This document shows positions 18,867 to 26,957 of a DNA stretch of 64,000 bases, one piece after another (the first letter of the stretch is position 1; every line of letters starts with the position of its first letter). Source of the DNA: Chlorogloeopsis sp. ULAP01 (GTDB lineage: Bacteria > Cyanobacteriota > Cyanobacteriia > Cyanobacteriales > Nostocaceae). The notes under the pieces are model-generated. The model was not told the origin of the DNA. It was given only the letters and a program-made list of their open reading frames with translations, and made no database searches. Position numbers and translations under genes: made by a program. The stretch is from the NCBI RefSeq assembly GCF_030381805.1, contig NZ_JAUDRH010000012.1, positions 186,001 to 250,000 of the forward strand, written 5' to 3'.

Positions 18867-19340
18867 ATGAATAGAATGCTGATCTATACTGCTACATTTG
18901 CTTTGGCGATCGCATCTGTAATTTCTGTTGGCTATGCAAGTGCCAATGCAGATGATGAAGTTTCCAATGTTGATAATAGTTTGCAACTTCCTCCTATTCA
19001 ATGGCGGCTTGTTAAGCATACTTTTCGATTACATATTCCTCGGAACAATAAAGCTCTTTCCCAGCTAATTATTGATACTCCACCAACTGTGGCTGTAAGT
19101 AATGATATGGAAGTATTAGATGAAAAGGGTCAAAGGATTAACATTAATATTTCTGTCAATGGTAGTAAAATCATAATAAATTTTCCTGAAATAGTTATTG
19201 CTAATACTAAGCTTAATATTAACCTCAACAAAGTAAAACAACCAACTCAAGGGCCAGCTTCTGTGTACAAACTTTCAGTTAAAGTTGTTGGTAGTAATAA
19301 AGATATTCCAGTAGGTATAGCTCAGTTCCCCACATTTTAA
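18867..19340 (+). CDS. DUF2808 exported protein, copy 1
   Basis: This 157-residue protein has a signal peptide (cleavage probably after residues 24-26, ASA/NAD) and a DUF2808 domain: WRLVKHTFRLHIPRNNKALS, then LIIDTPPTVAVSN, and a C-terminal KDIPVGIAQFPTF. DUF2808 is a cyanobacterial domain of unknown function, probably periplasmic and beta-rich. It is a paralogue of 25727, and both genes carry TTTCAT boxes with TGTCA elements. I infer envelope or metal-stress involvement only from this shared control. Confidence 0.8.
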   Translation: MNRMLIYTATFALAIASVISVGYASANADDEVSNVDNSLQLPPIQWRLVKHTFRLHIPRNNKALSQLIIDTPPTVAVSNDMEVLDEKGQRININISVNGSKIIINFPEIVIANTKLNINLNKVKQPTQGPASVYKLSVKVVGSNKDIPVGIAQFPTF

Positions 19341-19379
19341 TTGTAGTGTAGATTCAGAATGCATATTTTAGAAAAAATC

Positions 19380-21749
19380 TTACTTAAGCACCCGTGTTGC
19401 ATTGAGAATTGCTAAAAGTGCAACACCGACATCGGCAAACACGGCTTCCCAAAGCGTTGCAACACCGAATATACCAAGGATGATAAATAGTCCCTTAACT
19501 GCCATTGCTAGCACAATATTCTGCACGACGATCTTGCGGGTTTTTCTAGCAACTTGAATCGCTTGGGCGACTTTGGATGGTGCATCAGTCATAATCACCA
19601 CGTCAGCCGTTTCAATGGCAGCATCGGAACCTAGCCCACCCATTGCCATTCCGATATCGACTCTAGCAATGACAGGAGCATCATTGATGCCATCACCCAC
19701 AAATACAACCTTGCCTTTACCCGATTTCCTCAATAACTGCTCAATTGCTTCGACTTTGCCTTCTGGTAACAATTCAGCCACATAGGAATCTAAACCTAAT
19801 TGATTGGCTACACCCTGAGCAACCACCTTGTTATCACCCGTAAGCATAACCGTTTGCTCAACTCCAACATGCTTGAGATCTCGAATAGCTTGAGCCGCAT
19901 CTTCTTTGATTTCATCGGCAATTAGAATGTAGCCTGCATAACGTTGATCTACAGCAAGATGAACAACAGTACCTTCTACATTGCAGGTATCATGGTCAAT
20001 GTTTTCTCGATGCAGGAGGCGATCGTTCCCTGCCAGCACCGTTTGATTATTCACTTTAGCCCGGATGCCATGACCCGCAATTTCTTCGTAATCGGTCACA
20101 TCTGCATCATCAACTGGTTGACCGTATGCCTCTCGGATAGATTGTGCAACGGGATGGCTAGAATGAGCTTCGGCTTTTGCTGCCAGGGATAGCAATTCTG
20201 ACTCTGAAAAACCATTTTGAGTCACAATTTGCGTGACTTTGAACACGCCCTTGGTCAGTGTTCCGGTTTTATCAAAAACAACGGTTTTAACGGCGGTGAG
20301 GGCATCGAGAAACGCTGAACCTTTGACGAGAATGCCTCGTTTAGCAGCCCCACCAACGCCTCCAAAGTAACCCAGTGGAATACTGATCACTAACCCACAA
20401 GGGCAGGAAATGACAAGTAAGATTAGGGCACGATAAACCCATTCTTCATGAGTTGCACCGACAATAAATAAGGGGGGCAACAGAGCAACTGTCAGCGACA
20501 TAATGACGACAATCGGCGTATAGTAGCGGGCAAACCGAGTGATGAATTTTTCCGTCGCTGCTTTCCTGTTGGTAGCATTTTCGACTAGATCAAGAATTTT
20601 GGCGATCGACGATTCTCCAAACAGTTTCGTGACTCGAACGGTCAGCACCCCCGTCTTGTTAATCATGCCTGCTAAAACGGTTTCTCCAACCTTTACCGTG
20701 CGTGGAACAGATTCTCCTGTCAAGGCTGAGGTATCAACCTGAGAATAGCCCTCCAGAACCTCACCATCTAGAGGAATTTTTTCTCCTGGTTTCACCAGAA
20801 TGATATCTCCCACCCTAACCGCTTCTGGTGAAACAGCTTTTACTGAACCATTAACTTTGAGATTGGCAGTGTCAGGGCGAACTTCTAGTAAGGCTTTGAT
20901 AGAACGGCGCGATCGCCTGACAGAATATTCCTGAAATAGTTCTCCAACCCGATAGAACAGCATGACAGCGACGGCTTCAGGAAGTTGGTGAATGGCGATC
21001 GCCCCCACAGTTGCAATGGTCATCAGAAAGTTTTCGTCAAACACCTGCCCTCTAAGAACATTGCGTCCAGCCGTCTTCAATACAGTCCAGCCACTTAGCA
21101 GGTAGGCAGGAATGAAAACTGCATATTCACCTAGCCTATAAGGCGTGTTATGCAAGGGTTCCTCAAAAATCATTCCTACTGCAAAAAGAGCCACAACTAA
21201 AAGCACTGGAAGGAGTTCTGCCCTCAAATTAAACTCGCCTGTGCCATGACTATGCCCGCGATTGTGGTCGTGGTCTTCGTCGTCTGTCAGCTTTGGAGTG
21301 GGACTGATAACGGTATAGCCTAAAGCGGTGATGCGATCGCGAAGGGTTGCCTCATTCACCTGCTGCGGATCGTAGGACACTCGCAACTTGCCAGTACTAA
21401 AATTTACGGATGCTTCTGTTACACCTGACAATTTTTTGAGGGATGTCGAAATCTTGTCTACACAGGAGGGACAATCCATGCCTCCCACCATGACATCCAT
21501 CGTTTGGTTTGATGCGGATCGCTCAACTGCTACGGTATATCCCAAACTCACCACTTGATTTTTTATTTCTGCCTCAGTTACTTGTTGCGGGTCATAGGAA
21601 ACCATCAAGCGTTCAGTTACTGCACTTACAGATACCTCAACCACGCCTGCTAATCTTCCCAGGGCTGCTTCAATCTTCAATGCGCAGCTTGCACAGTCCA
21701 TGCCACCGACCTGCATCTGCTGAGTTTTGATAGATGGAGTTTGAGCCAT
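19380..21749 (-). CDS. ziaA: Zinc-exporting P1B-2 ATPase (ZiaA-like)
   Basis: This 789-residue P-type ATPase exports zinc (possibly cadmium or lead) across the cytoplasmic membrane. It has two N-terminal HMA domains (GGMDCASC near residue 14 and GGMDCPSC near 89), a His-rich linker (DDEDHDHNRGHSHG), the membrane metal motif SCPCGLV (around residue 450), the phosphorylation site DKTGTLTKG and GDGINDAPV. The TM motif CPCGLVISIP and C-terminal helices suit the Zn/Cd class. A GTG at 21797 could extend it, but the family N-terminus MAQTPSIKTQQMQVGGMDC supports 21749. It is divergent from ziaR with a 20-bp palindrome between them. Confidence 0.93.
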   Translation of the reverse strand: MAQTPSIKTQQMQVGGMDCASCALKIEAALGRLAGVVEVSVSAVTERLMVSYDPQQVTEAEIKNQVVSLGYTVAVERSASNQTMDVMVGGMDCPSCVDKISTSLKKLSGVTEASVNFSTGKLRVSYDPQQVNEATLRDRITALGYTVISPTPKLTDDEDHDHNRGHSHGTGEFNLRAELLPVLLVVALFAVGMIFEEPLHNTPYRLGEYAVFIPAYLLSGWTVLKTAGRNVLRGQVFDENFLMTIATVGAIAIHQLPEAVAVMLFYRVGELFQEYSVRRSRRSIKALLEVRPDTANLKVNGSVKAVSPEAVRVGDIILVKPGEKIPLDGEVLEGYSQVDTSALTGESVPRTVKVGETVLAGMINKTGVLTVRVTKLFGESSIAKILDLVENATNRKAATEKFITRFARYYTPIVVIMSLTVALLPPLFIVGATHEEWVYRALILLVISCPCGLVISIPLGYFGGVGGAAKRGILVKGSAFLDALTAVKTVVFDKTGTLTKGVFKVTQIVTQNGFSESELLSLAAKAEAHSSHPVAQSIREAYGQPVDDADVTDYEEIAGHGIRAKVNNQTVLAGNDRLLHRENIDHDTCNVEGTVVHLAVDQRYAGYILIADEIKEDAAQAIRDLKHVGVEQTVMLTGDNKVVAQGVANQLGLDSYVAELLPEGKVEAIEQLLRKSGKGKVVFVGDGINDAPVIARVDIGMAMGGLGSDAAIETADVVIMTDAPSKVAQAIQVARKTRKIVVQNIVLAMAVKGLFIILGIFGVATLWEAVFADVGVALLAILNATRVLK

Positions 21750-21809
21750 AGCCGTTTCAGTAAGTAGCTGAAGAAGAACTTCTTTGAAGTTTAACACAGT
21801 TATCTCAAT

Positions 21810-21829
21810 ATCTGAATATATATTCAGAT
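21810..21829. promoter_or_regulatory. ZiaR-type operator palindrome
   Basis: A perfect 20-bp palindrome (ATCTGAATAT and its complement) lies in the divergent ziaA-ziaR interval. It has the TCTGAAT/ATTCAGA arms of ArsR/SmtB-family operators. Its position lets ZiaR control both promoters; zinc binding would release it. Confidence 0.75.
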
Positions 21830-21893
21830 GTTAGAATGATTATTATTCTGTCTATCTTGAATTCATCCTCTGCTCTCAACACTATCTCTACTT

Positions 21894-22295
21894 ATGAAAA
21901 AACTAACATTGCCCAAAGCGAAGTCTCTTCACTCTGAAGACGCGCCCAGTTGTGATGCTTATCTGGTTCATCTCGATCGGGTGCGCCAGGTGCAACCAGA
22001 AATTATTTCTGTTGAAAAAGCACAACAGATGTCAGAGTTTTTTAATGCATTAGCCGATCCAAATCGTTTGCGATTGATGTCTGCTTTAGTAAATCGAGAA
22101 TTGTGTGTTTGTGATTTAGCCGCAGCCGTAAAGATGGGTGAGTCTGCGGTATCGCACCAACTGCGAATTCTGCGATCGCAACGGTTGGTTAAATACCATC
22201 GTGAAGGTCGGAATATATATTATAGTTTGGCAGACAATCATGTTATGAGCCTTTACCAAGAAGTCTCCGAGCATCTGAAAGAAGCGAAGACTTAA
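21894..22295 (+). CDS. ziaR: ArsR/SmtB-family zinc repressor (ZiaR)
   Basis: This 133-residue winged-helix repressor closely matches the cyanobacterial ZiaR pattern: an N-terminal extension with Cys (APSCDAYLVHL), the alpha-3 motif ELCVCDLAAA with both cysteines, the recognition helix ESAVSHQLRILRSQRLVKYH and the alpha-5 zinc site DNHVMSLYQEVSEH with Asp and His ligands. It should repress the divergent ziaA when zinc is low. It might also serve the unlinked smtA at 4 kb. Confidence 0.92.
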   Translation: MKKLTLPKAKSLHSEDAPSCDAYLVHLDRVRQVQPEIISVEKAQQMSEFFNALADPNRLRLMSALVNRELCVCDLAAAVKMGESAVSHQLRILRSQRLVKYHREGRNIYYSLADNHVMSLYQEVSEHLKEAKT

Positions 22296-22455
22296 CCTGT
22301 AGACGGAGGATACCTCGTCTATTAGCAAAGACGAGAAGGAAAAAAGGACTGGCGGGGTAAATCGCTCCTAACCTTTATATCTGAAGAAGGTTGCTCAACT
22401 TTTCTACCCTCTTTAGGTTTGGGTTAATTCCTTATGTTATTCGGCAAGTTGAGGT

Positions 22456-22560
22456 GTGAATGAGTTCCTAACTGTTCTGGAATTTGCAGGATTACCCGCA
22501 TTAGGAAATTTTGCGGATGGGACACTGGCAGAGTTTATTATTATGTCCGCTCGCACATAG
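22456..22560 (+). other. Possible small ORF or gene tail
   Basis: A GTG-initiated frame of 34 codons reads MNEFLTVLEFAGLPALGNFA, then DGTLAEFIIMSART. It has coding-like composition but no recognisable domain and no good ribosome-binding site. It may be the tail of a lost gene. The rest of 22296-22959 is intergenic and holds site G plus about 370 AT-rich bases. Confidence 0.25.
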
Positions 22561-22566
22561 TTGAAA

Positions 22567-22596
22567 TTTCATCCTAATTTCATCTTTATCTGTCAA
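22567..22596 (+). promoter_or_regulatory. TTTCAT-N5-TTTCAT plus TGTCAA, site G
   Basis: The half-sites are at 22567 and 22578, and TGTCAA is at 22591 (13 bases after the second half-site). The next gene is the sigma factor 376 bp downstream, implying a long leader. All spacings match sites D, F, H and I. Confidence 0.65.
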
Positions 22597-22959
22597 TATA
22601 AGATACTAGTTACTCAATATATCCTTATATCCTTGTAAACTACTAAGTTAATCAATTTAAGTAAGTAATTACAAAGATTGATTTTTCCTCATACTACTTT
22701 TTCATGCAAGGTTTATATTGAGTTTTTTTATTTCTTCTAATTGTTAGAAAATTAAATGTTTGTATTAAGCAAATCTGTACTTTAGTTTATTAGGAATTAT
22801 TATAAACCCATATCGAAAATTCAAATAAACAAATATCATAGTAAATAGTTAAAGAAATAAAAATTCACAAAAAAGCTATTAGCTTACAATTATTTTAATT
22901 TGTAATTAAGTTTAACTTCAACCTACGTCTAAATTTTTTGGTCAATAAATACTAAAATC

Positions 22960-23946
22960 ATGTCAGCTTCCGACACCAGCACAACAACTTCAAATACTAA
23001 ATTTACCACAGATATAGTTCGGAGTTATCTGCGAGATATAGTTCGTGTACCATTGTTGACTCATGAGGAAGAGATTTTGTATAGCAAACAGGTACAGCAG
23101 ATGATTGCATTACAGGAGAAAAAGGAAACTTTGAAGAAACAACTCAACCACGAACCAACCCAAAAAGAATTAGCTGAATATTTACAGTTTAGTGAAACGA
23201 AAGTGAAGGAAATATTTCAGCAAGGCGTACAGACAAAGCAAAAAATGATTGTAGCAAATCTGCGTTTAGTGGTTTCTATCGCTAAAAAATATCAGAGACG
23301 AAATTTAGAGTTTATGGATTTGATTCAGGAAGGTTCATTAGGTTTAGAACGTGGTGTAGAAAAATTTGATCCCACACGTGGCTACAAATTTTCTACCTAT
23401 GCTTATTGGTGGATTAGTCAGGCAATTACACGAGCAATATCTCAGCAAGGACGAACTATTAGACTGCCAATTCATATTACTGAAAAATTGAATAAACTTA
23501 AAAGAGTGCAAAGAGAATTATCCCAGAAATTGAGGCGCAGTCCCAGTGTGTCTGAAATTGCAGAAAAAATGAAATTAAACCCTGCCCAAATCCGCGAACT
23601 TTTGATGATCTGTCGTCAACCTATCTCGTTAGATAAACAAGTGGGCGATAATAAGGACACAGAATTGCAGGAACTTTTAACAGAAGTTCCAGAAGCCTCG
23701 CTTGAAGCCTACATAACTCAAGATTTTATGCGTCAAGATATCCATATCTCACTGACAAAATTAACTCCACAGCAGCAAAAAGTCCTAATTCTGCGCTATG
23801 GCTTGGAAGATGGTTGCGAACTCACATTAGCGCAGGTGGCTAAACGGTTGAACATTAGTCAGAGGAGAGTTCGTTACATAGAACAACAAGCACTCAGTTA
23901 CCTCCGTCGTTGTCAAACAAATCTACGAGAGTATATAGTTAGTTAA
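22960..23946 (+). CDS. Group 2 sigma-70 factor, copy 2
   Basis: This 328-residue sigma factor parallels the one at 10488: SYLRDIVRVPLLTHEEEILY, NLRLVVSIAKKYQRRNLEFM, FSTYAYWWISQAITRAISQQ, and region 4.2 RLNISQRRVRYIEQQALSYL. In region 4.2, ISQRRVRYIE replaces the common ISRERVRQIE, which could alter -35 recognition or core contacts. The leader is long and begins with TTTCAT site G. It may be induced by the response regulator and pass the signal on to further promoters. Confidence 0.88.
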   Translation: MSASDTSTTTSNTKFTTDIVRSYLRDIVRVPLLTHEEEILYSKQVQQMIALQEKKETLKKQLNHEPTQKELAEYLQFSETKVKEIFQQGVQTKQKMIVANLRLVVSIAKKYQRRNLEFMDLIQEGSLGLERGVEKFDPTRGYKFSTYAYWWISQAITRAISQQGRTIRLPIHITEKLNKLKRVQRELSQKLRRSPSVSEIAEKMKLNPAQIRELLMICRQPISLDKQVGDNKDTELQELLTEVPEASLEAYITQDFMRQDIHISLTKLTPQQQKVLILRYGLEDGCELTLAQVAKRLNISQRRVRYIEQQALSYLRRCQTNLREYIVS

Positions 23947-23995
23947 ATGTATGGAAAAATATCAGTACAAGTACTTTGCTTCTTTAAGTGTTTAC

Positions 23996-25197
23996 TCAAA
24001 TCTTGCACCTGGAAATCTGAATGTCAAAACCACAACTACGTGCAAGGGAAGTTAGACGTTCAACATTATGTAAAATAAGAGACACAACTATTTCGGGGAA
24101 AATAGATTCTCTTGCTGTTTGTGCAGCTTGCCCCCAATCAGGTGGTGATTCAGGCTGAATATGCAGATAAGTCCAATGAGCAATCAGGTAAGCAGTCAGA
24201 GAAAGAATCAGCCAGCGATACATACCCAGCAAAGTTCCTTGCCCAAAGCGATGCAAACCGAAACGATGCTTTGCGGTTTTAAACCATCCAACAAGGCTGC
24301 CCTTCGGGTACTCTTCGAGAAGCCGCCTTCGGCGTCTACGCCAGTCGCTTTATGCCGGGGAACCCGTCCACCGCGCTGGCTCACCATCGGCGCTTACCCC
24401 ACCACTTAAGGGTAGAAGCTTTAATAGGTCGAGTAGATAAGACAAAGCGTTTTTCTAGTTTGCCATTATCGCGTTTTAAGTAATACCAAGAAACAGTAAC
24501 AGGAAACTTTAAACCAAATAAATAAACCTGTTGCCCTTGTTTATGTAAACGTCTTAAAAGTCTACCGTCTGCTAATTTACGGCTAATAGCTACACCTGTA
24601 ACAACATGATATTTCAGACGACGCACACCCTCAAGGAATTCTACGCTGCCAAAGGCTGTATCAGCTAAAATAATTGTCTGGAAGCGTTGAGTTAAAGATT
24701 GCGGTAAACGTTTAACGCTCTTTCAGCCCAAGAGTAGCTGGAGATGGAGTTCCTTTACCTCTCCAAACCCGAAAACTCCACGGAATACGCCACTTTCCTA
24801 CAACTAAGTAAACTACAACTAAATGTAAACCTCGCTTGCCGTTATAGACTTTTATCAAATTCTCAAAGCATTTAAATTTACCACGTTTTTCTAGAGTAGT
24901 TAGGTCAACAATGACCTGTAAAAAAGGTTTACGTCCTTTACTAGATGACAATAACATTTTTAAAACTGTTTGCAATGTGTGGGTACGAACTACACGAATC
25001 ATCTCCCTTGTTGACCAAGGATTGATATTTAAAAAACGACTCAATGCACTCGCAGATTTGGCTTGAGAGTGTTCGGGTAAGGGGTTCCCTTTCGCCTCCA
25101 AAAATAATCCCAGCATGGCATCAAGATTATCTTTTTGATATTGGGTAGGCATCAATTCTTTCAAGCTATAAACTAGTTCTTGGGCGTGGGCAAGCAT
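23996..25197 (-). pseudogene. IS4-type DDE transposase, disrupted
   Basis: The first piece (25197-24712) has the N-terminal domain and VIVDLTTLEKRG with the first catalytic Asp. A frameshift near 24712 precedes ADTAFGSVEFLEGV (second Asp), and the frame continues to a stop at 24381 right after WWGKRRW. About 93 bp of foreign repeat then interrupts the RRW-RIE-GW motif that should hold the catalytic Glu, after which WFKTAKHRFGLHRFGQGTLL continues to 23996. The copy is dead. The IS4 assignment is by motif only. Confidence 0.7.
24290..24383. repeat. Small dispersed repeat inserted in a transposase
   Basis: About 93 bp not explained by the transposase reads, on the minus strand, GCGTAGACGCCGAAGGCGG followed by CTTCTCGAAGAGTA. 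The GCGTAGACGC...GGCTTCTCG signature recurs at 50051-50099. This type is common among small dispersed repeats of heterocystous cyanobacteria. The insertion is out of frame and hits the catalytic-Glu motif. Confidence 0.6.
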
Positions 25198-25619
25198 TGT
25201 CTTGCTAACTTACGAATACATTTCACGCCCTTTCTCTCATGTTTTGAACCAACCAAGCAAATCAAAGTGCGATCGCACTCTTGTTGAGGCAGAATGCGTC
25301 ATCCCAGCATCTTGTAGTTTTTGAAGCTATCTATGTATTATTGCGCTTGATTTTAGTTTTATTATTAACTCTTTTGTACTGAAGCGGCGTTCTTCTTCCA
25401 CTGTTATATTTTGCCCTCTTTATTTACCTTTTGCGGATTTATTCGGTGAGGTGCAAGATCTGAGTTTACCAATATCGTTGTCATCTGAAATGAAGTTAGA
25501 AAGAGCTTTGAATGTAGAGCCAGACTATAAAAAAATATGAGTTTACGAAAACTTTATGGCTCTATTAAATACTACTTATTTATTTTTATTTTTGAAAAAA
25601 TTTCTTTAACTGGCTAAAA

Positions 25620-25649
25620 TTTCATCCAATTTTCATCTCACTTTGTCAA
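25620..25649 (+). promoter_or_regulatory. TTTCAT-N5-TTTCAT plus TGTCAA, site H
   Basis: The half-sites are at 25620 and 25631, and TGTCAA is at 25644 (+13). It is 90 bp before the DUF2808 gene that begins the DUF2808-response regulator-kinase operon, so the regulator may control its own synthesis. The rest of 25466-25726 holds nothing else that I recognise. Confidence 0.72.
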
Positions 25650-25726
25650 GCTATTAAGAGGTAACTTCAATTTACCAAAAATGTTTTGATGATTGATTGA
25701 CATAGTGAAGTAGTTACGAGAATGAA

Positions 25727-26212
25727 ATGGATAAAACACTAATATACGCTGCTGTTTTCATCTTGACTATGGTAGTTTCAGTTCCAAGTACTTATGCAAA
25801 TCCCTCACTACAATCTGATAAGTCTCCTCATGTTATTGGCTTCATGGAATTTCCTCAAGGTATTCGCCACTGGAGAATTCTCAGACATACCTTAAAAATA
25901 GAAGTTCCTCAACAAAGCAAGGCTATTTCCCAACTAATTATCCAAGCTCCAAGTAACATAATTCTTAGAGATGATATTGATGTATCTGACCAGTTAGATA
26001 AAAAAGTTGATGCTAAGATTTCTATTAGTGGTCAAAAAGCTACATTAGTTTTTGTTGGACAAGTTGAACCAGGAACTACTTTGACTATAGATATGAATAA
26101 GGTCAAAAAAACAGCACCAACAAATGGTGACAAAATGTACAAAGTTTCTGCTGTTCTCGCTGGTATTAATGCTGAATTACCAGTTGGTATAGCTCAACTG
26201 CGTGTACGTTAA
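25727..26212 (+). CDS. DUF2808 exported protein, copy 2
   Basis: This 161-residue protein has a signal peptide (cleavage around residue 25, TYA/NPS) and a DUF2808 domain: WRILRHTLKIEVPQQSKAIS, then LIIQAPSNIILRDDI, and a C-terminal AELPVGIAQLRVR. It is similar to the protein at 18867. It is the first gene of the operon encoding the response regulator and kinase, 31 bp before the preferred regulator start, which suggests a periplasmic accessory or sensing role, but this is inference. Confidence 0.8.
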   Translation: MDKTLIYAAVFILTMVVSVPSTYANPSLQSDKSPHVIGFMEFPQGIRHWRILRHTLKIEVPQQSKAISQLIIQAPSNIILRDDIDVSDQLDKKVDAKISISGQKATLVFVGQVEPGTTLTIDMNKVKKTAPTNGDKMYKVSAVLAGINAELPVGIAQLRVR

Positions 26213-26243
26213 TGGACAAATTTTTGAGTTATATTGGCTTGTT

Positions 26244-26957
26244 ATGAAAGTTCTGCTAGTTGAGGATGAAACAGACTTGGGTGCGTCAATTCAGCGAAAA
26301 CTGAATCAGGAAAGATATATTGTTGACTGGATTTTGGATGGTAATGAAGCTTGGACTTGTCTAGAATCTCATTGGAGTGAATATACACTGGCAATCTTTG
26401 ATTGGTTACTACCAGGAATATCAGGTTTAGAATTATGCAAGCGGTTACGAGTTCGTGGTAACTGTTTACCTGTACTGATGCTAACAGCAAAAGATAGCAT
26501 GAAAGATAAGGTAGCCGGACTAGATGCAGGAGCAGATGACTATCTGGTAAAGCCATTTGGCATGGCAGAACTGCTGGCACGGTTGCGGGCTTTGCAGAGA
26601 CGTTCTCCCCATTTTCAGTCTCCACAGTTGCAAGTTGGTAGTCTAATCCTAGACTACAGTAATTTTACATTTTCTTGCGAGTATTCCAATGGGGACAAAA
26701 GGGTAATTTCTTTAACAAAGAAGGAATTTCACCTACTAGAATACTTCATGAAACGTCCCAACACACTTGTTACTCGCGATCAACTTCTGAATCATTTGTA
26801 TACGTTTAGTGCAGAACGCGTTAGTAATGTAGTAGCTGCTCAAATTAGACTTTTACGACGCAAGTTGTCGGAATCTGGTTGTGATAGTCTAATCGAAACT
26901 GTCCCTAGTATGGGTTATCGTTTTAATCCTAGCAATGCAGATTCGACTTTTTCATAA
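26244..26957 (+). CDS. OmpR-family response regulator (NrsR/RppA-like)
   Basis: This 237-residue regulator has a receiver domain (MKVLLVEDETDLG, phosphoacceptor Asp53 in LAIFDWLLPG, Lys103 in VKPFG) and a C-terminal winged-helix DNA-binding domain (LTKKEFHLLEYFMKRPNTLV and VVAAQIRLLRRKL). Its sequence resembles the Synechocystis NrsR/RppA pattern (TEYTLAI-DWLLPG, RLRALQRRSPxFQ). The frame is open from 26202, overlapping the DUF2808 stop, but homology begins at 26244. OmpR-type regulators bind direct repeats spaced 10-11 bp, which matches the TTTCAT boxes in the window, including one before this operon. Confidence 0.92.
   Translation: MKVLLVEDETDLGASIQRKLNQERYIVDWILDGNEAWTCLESHWSEYTLAIFDWLLPGISGLELCKRLRVRGNCLPVLMLTAKDSMKDKVAGLDAGADDYLVKPFGMAELLARLRALQRRSPHFQSPQLQVGSLILDYSNFTFSCEYSNGDKRVISLTKKEFHLLEYFMKRPNTLVTRDQLLNHLYTFSAERVSNVVAAQIRLLRRKLSESGCDSLIETVPSMGYRFNPSNADSTFS

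Larger units (their letters stand above)
23994..25465. mobile_element. Degenerate insertion sequence, about 1.47 kb
   Basis: The ends match as inverted repeats of 17 bp with one mismatch: ACTCAAATCTTGCACCT at 23994 and ACTCAGATCTTGCACCT on the other strand at 25465. Between them is a broken DDE transposase on the minus strand, preceded by about 250 bp without a gene (25198-25448). I found no clear target duplication. Another repeat is inserted within it. Confidence 0.6.

Noticed and set aside
24161..24409. Plus-strand frame across the transposon remnant
   Set aside because: It is antisense to transposase fragments and the dispersed repeat.
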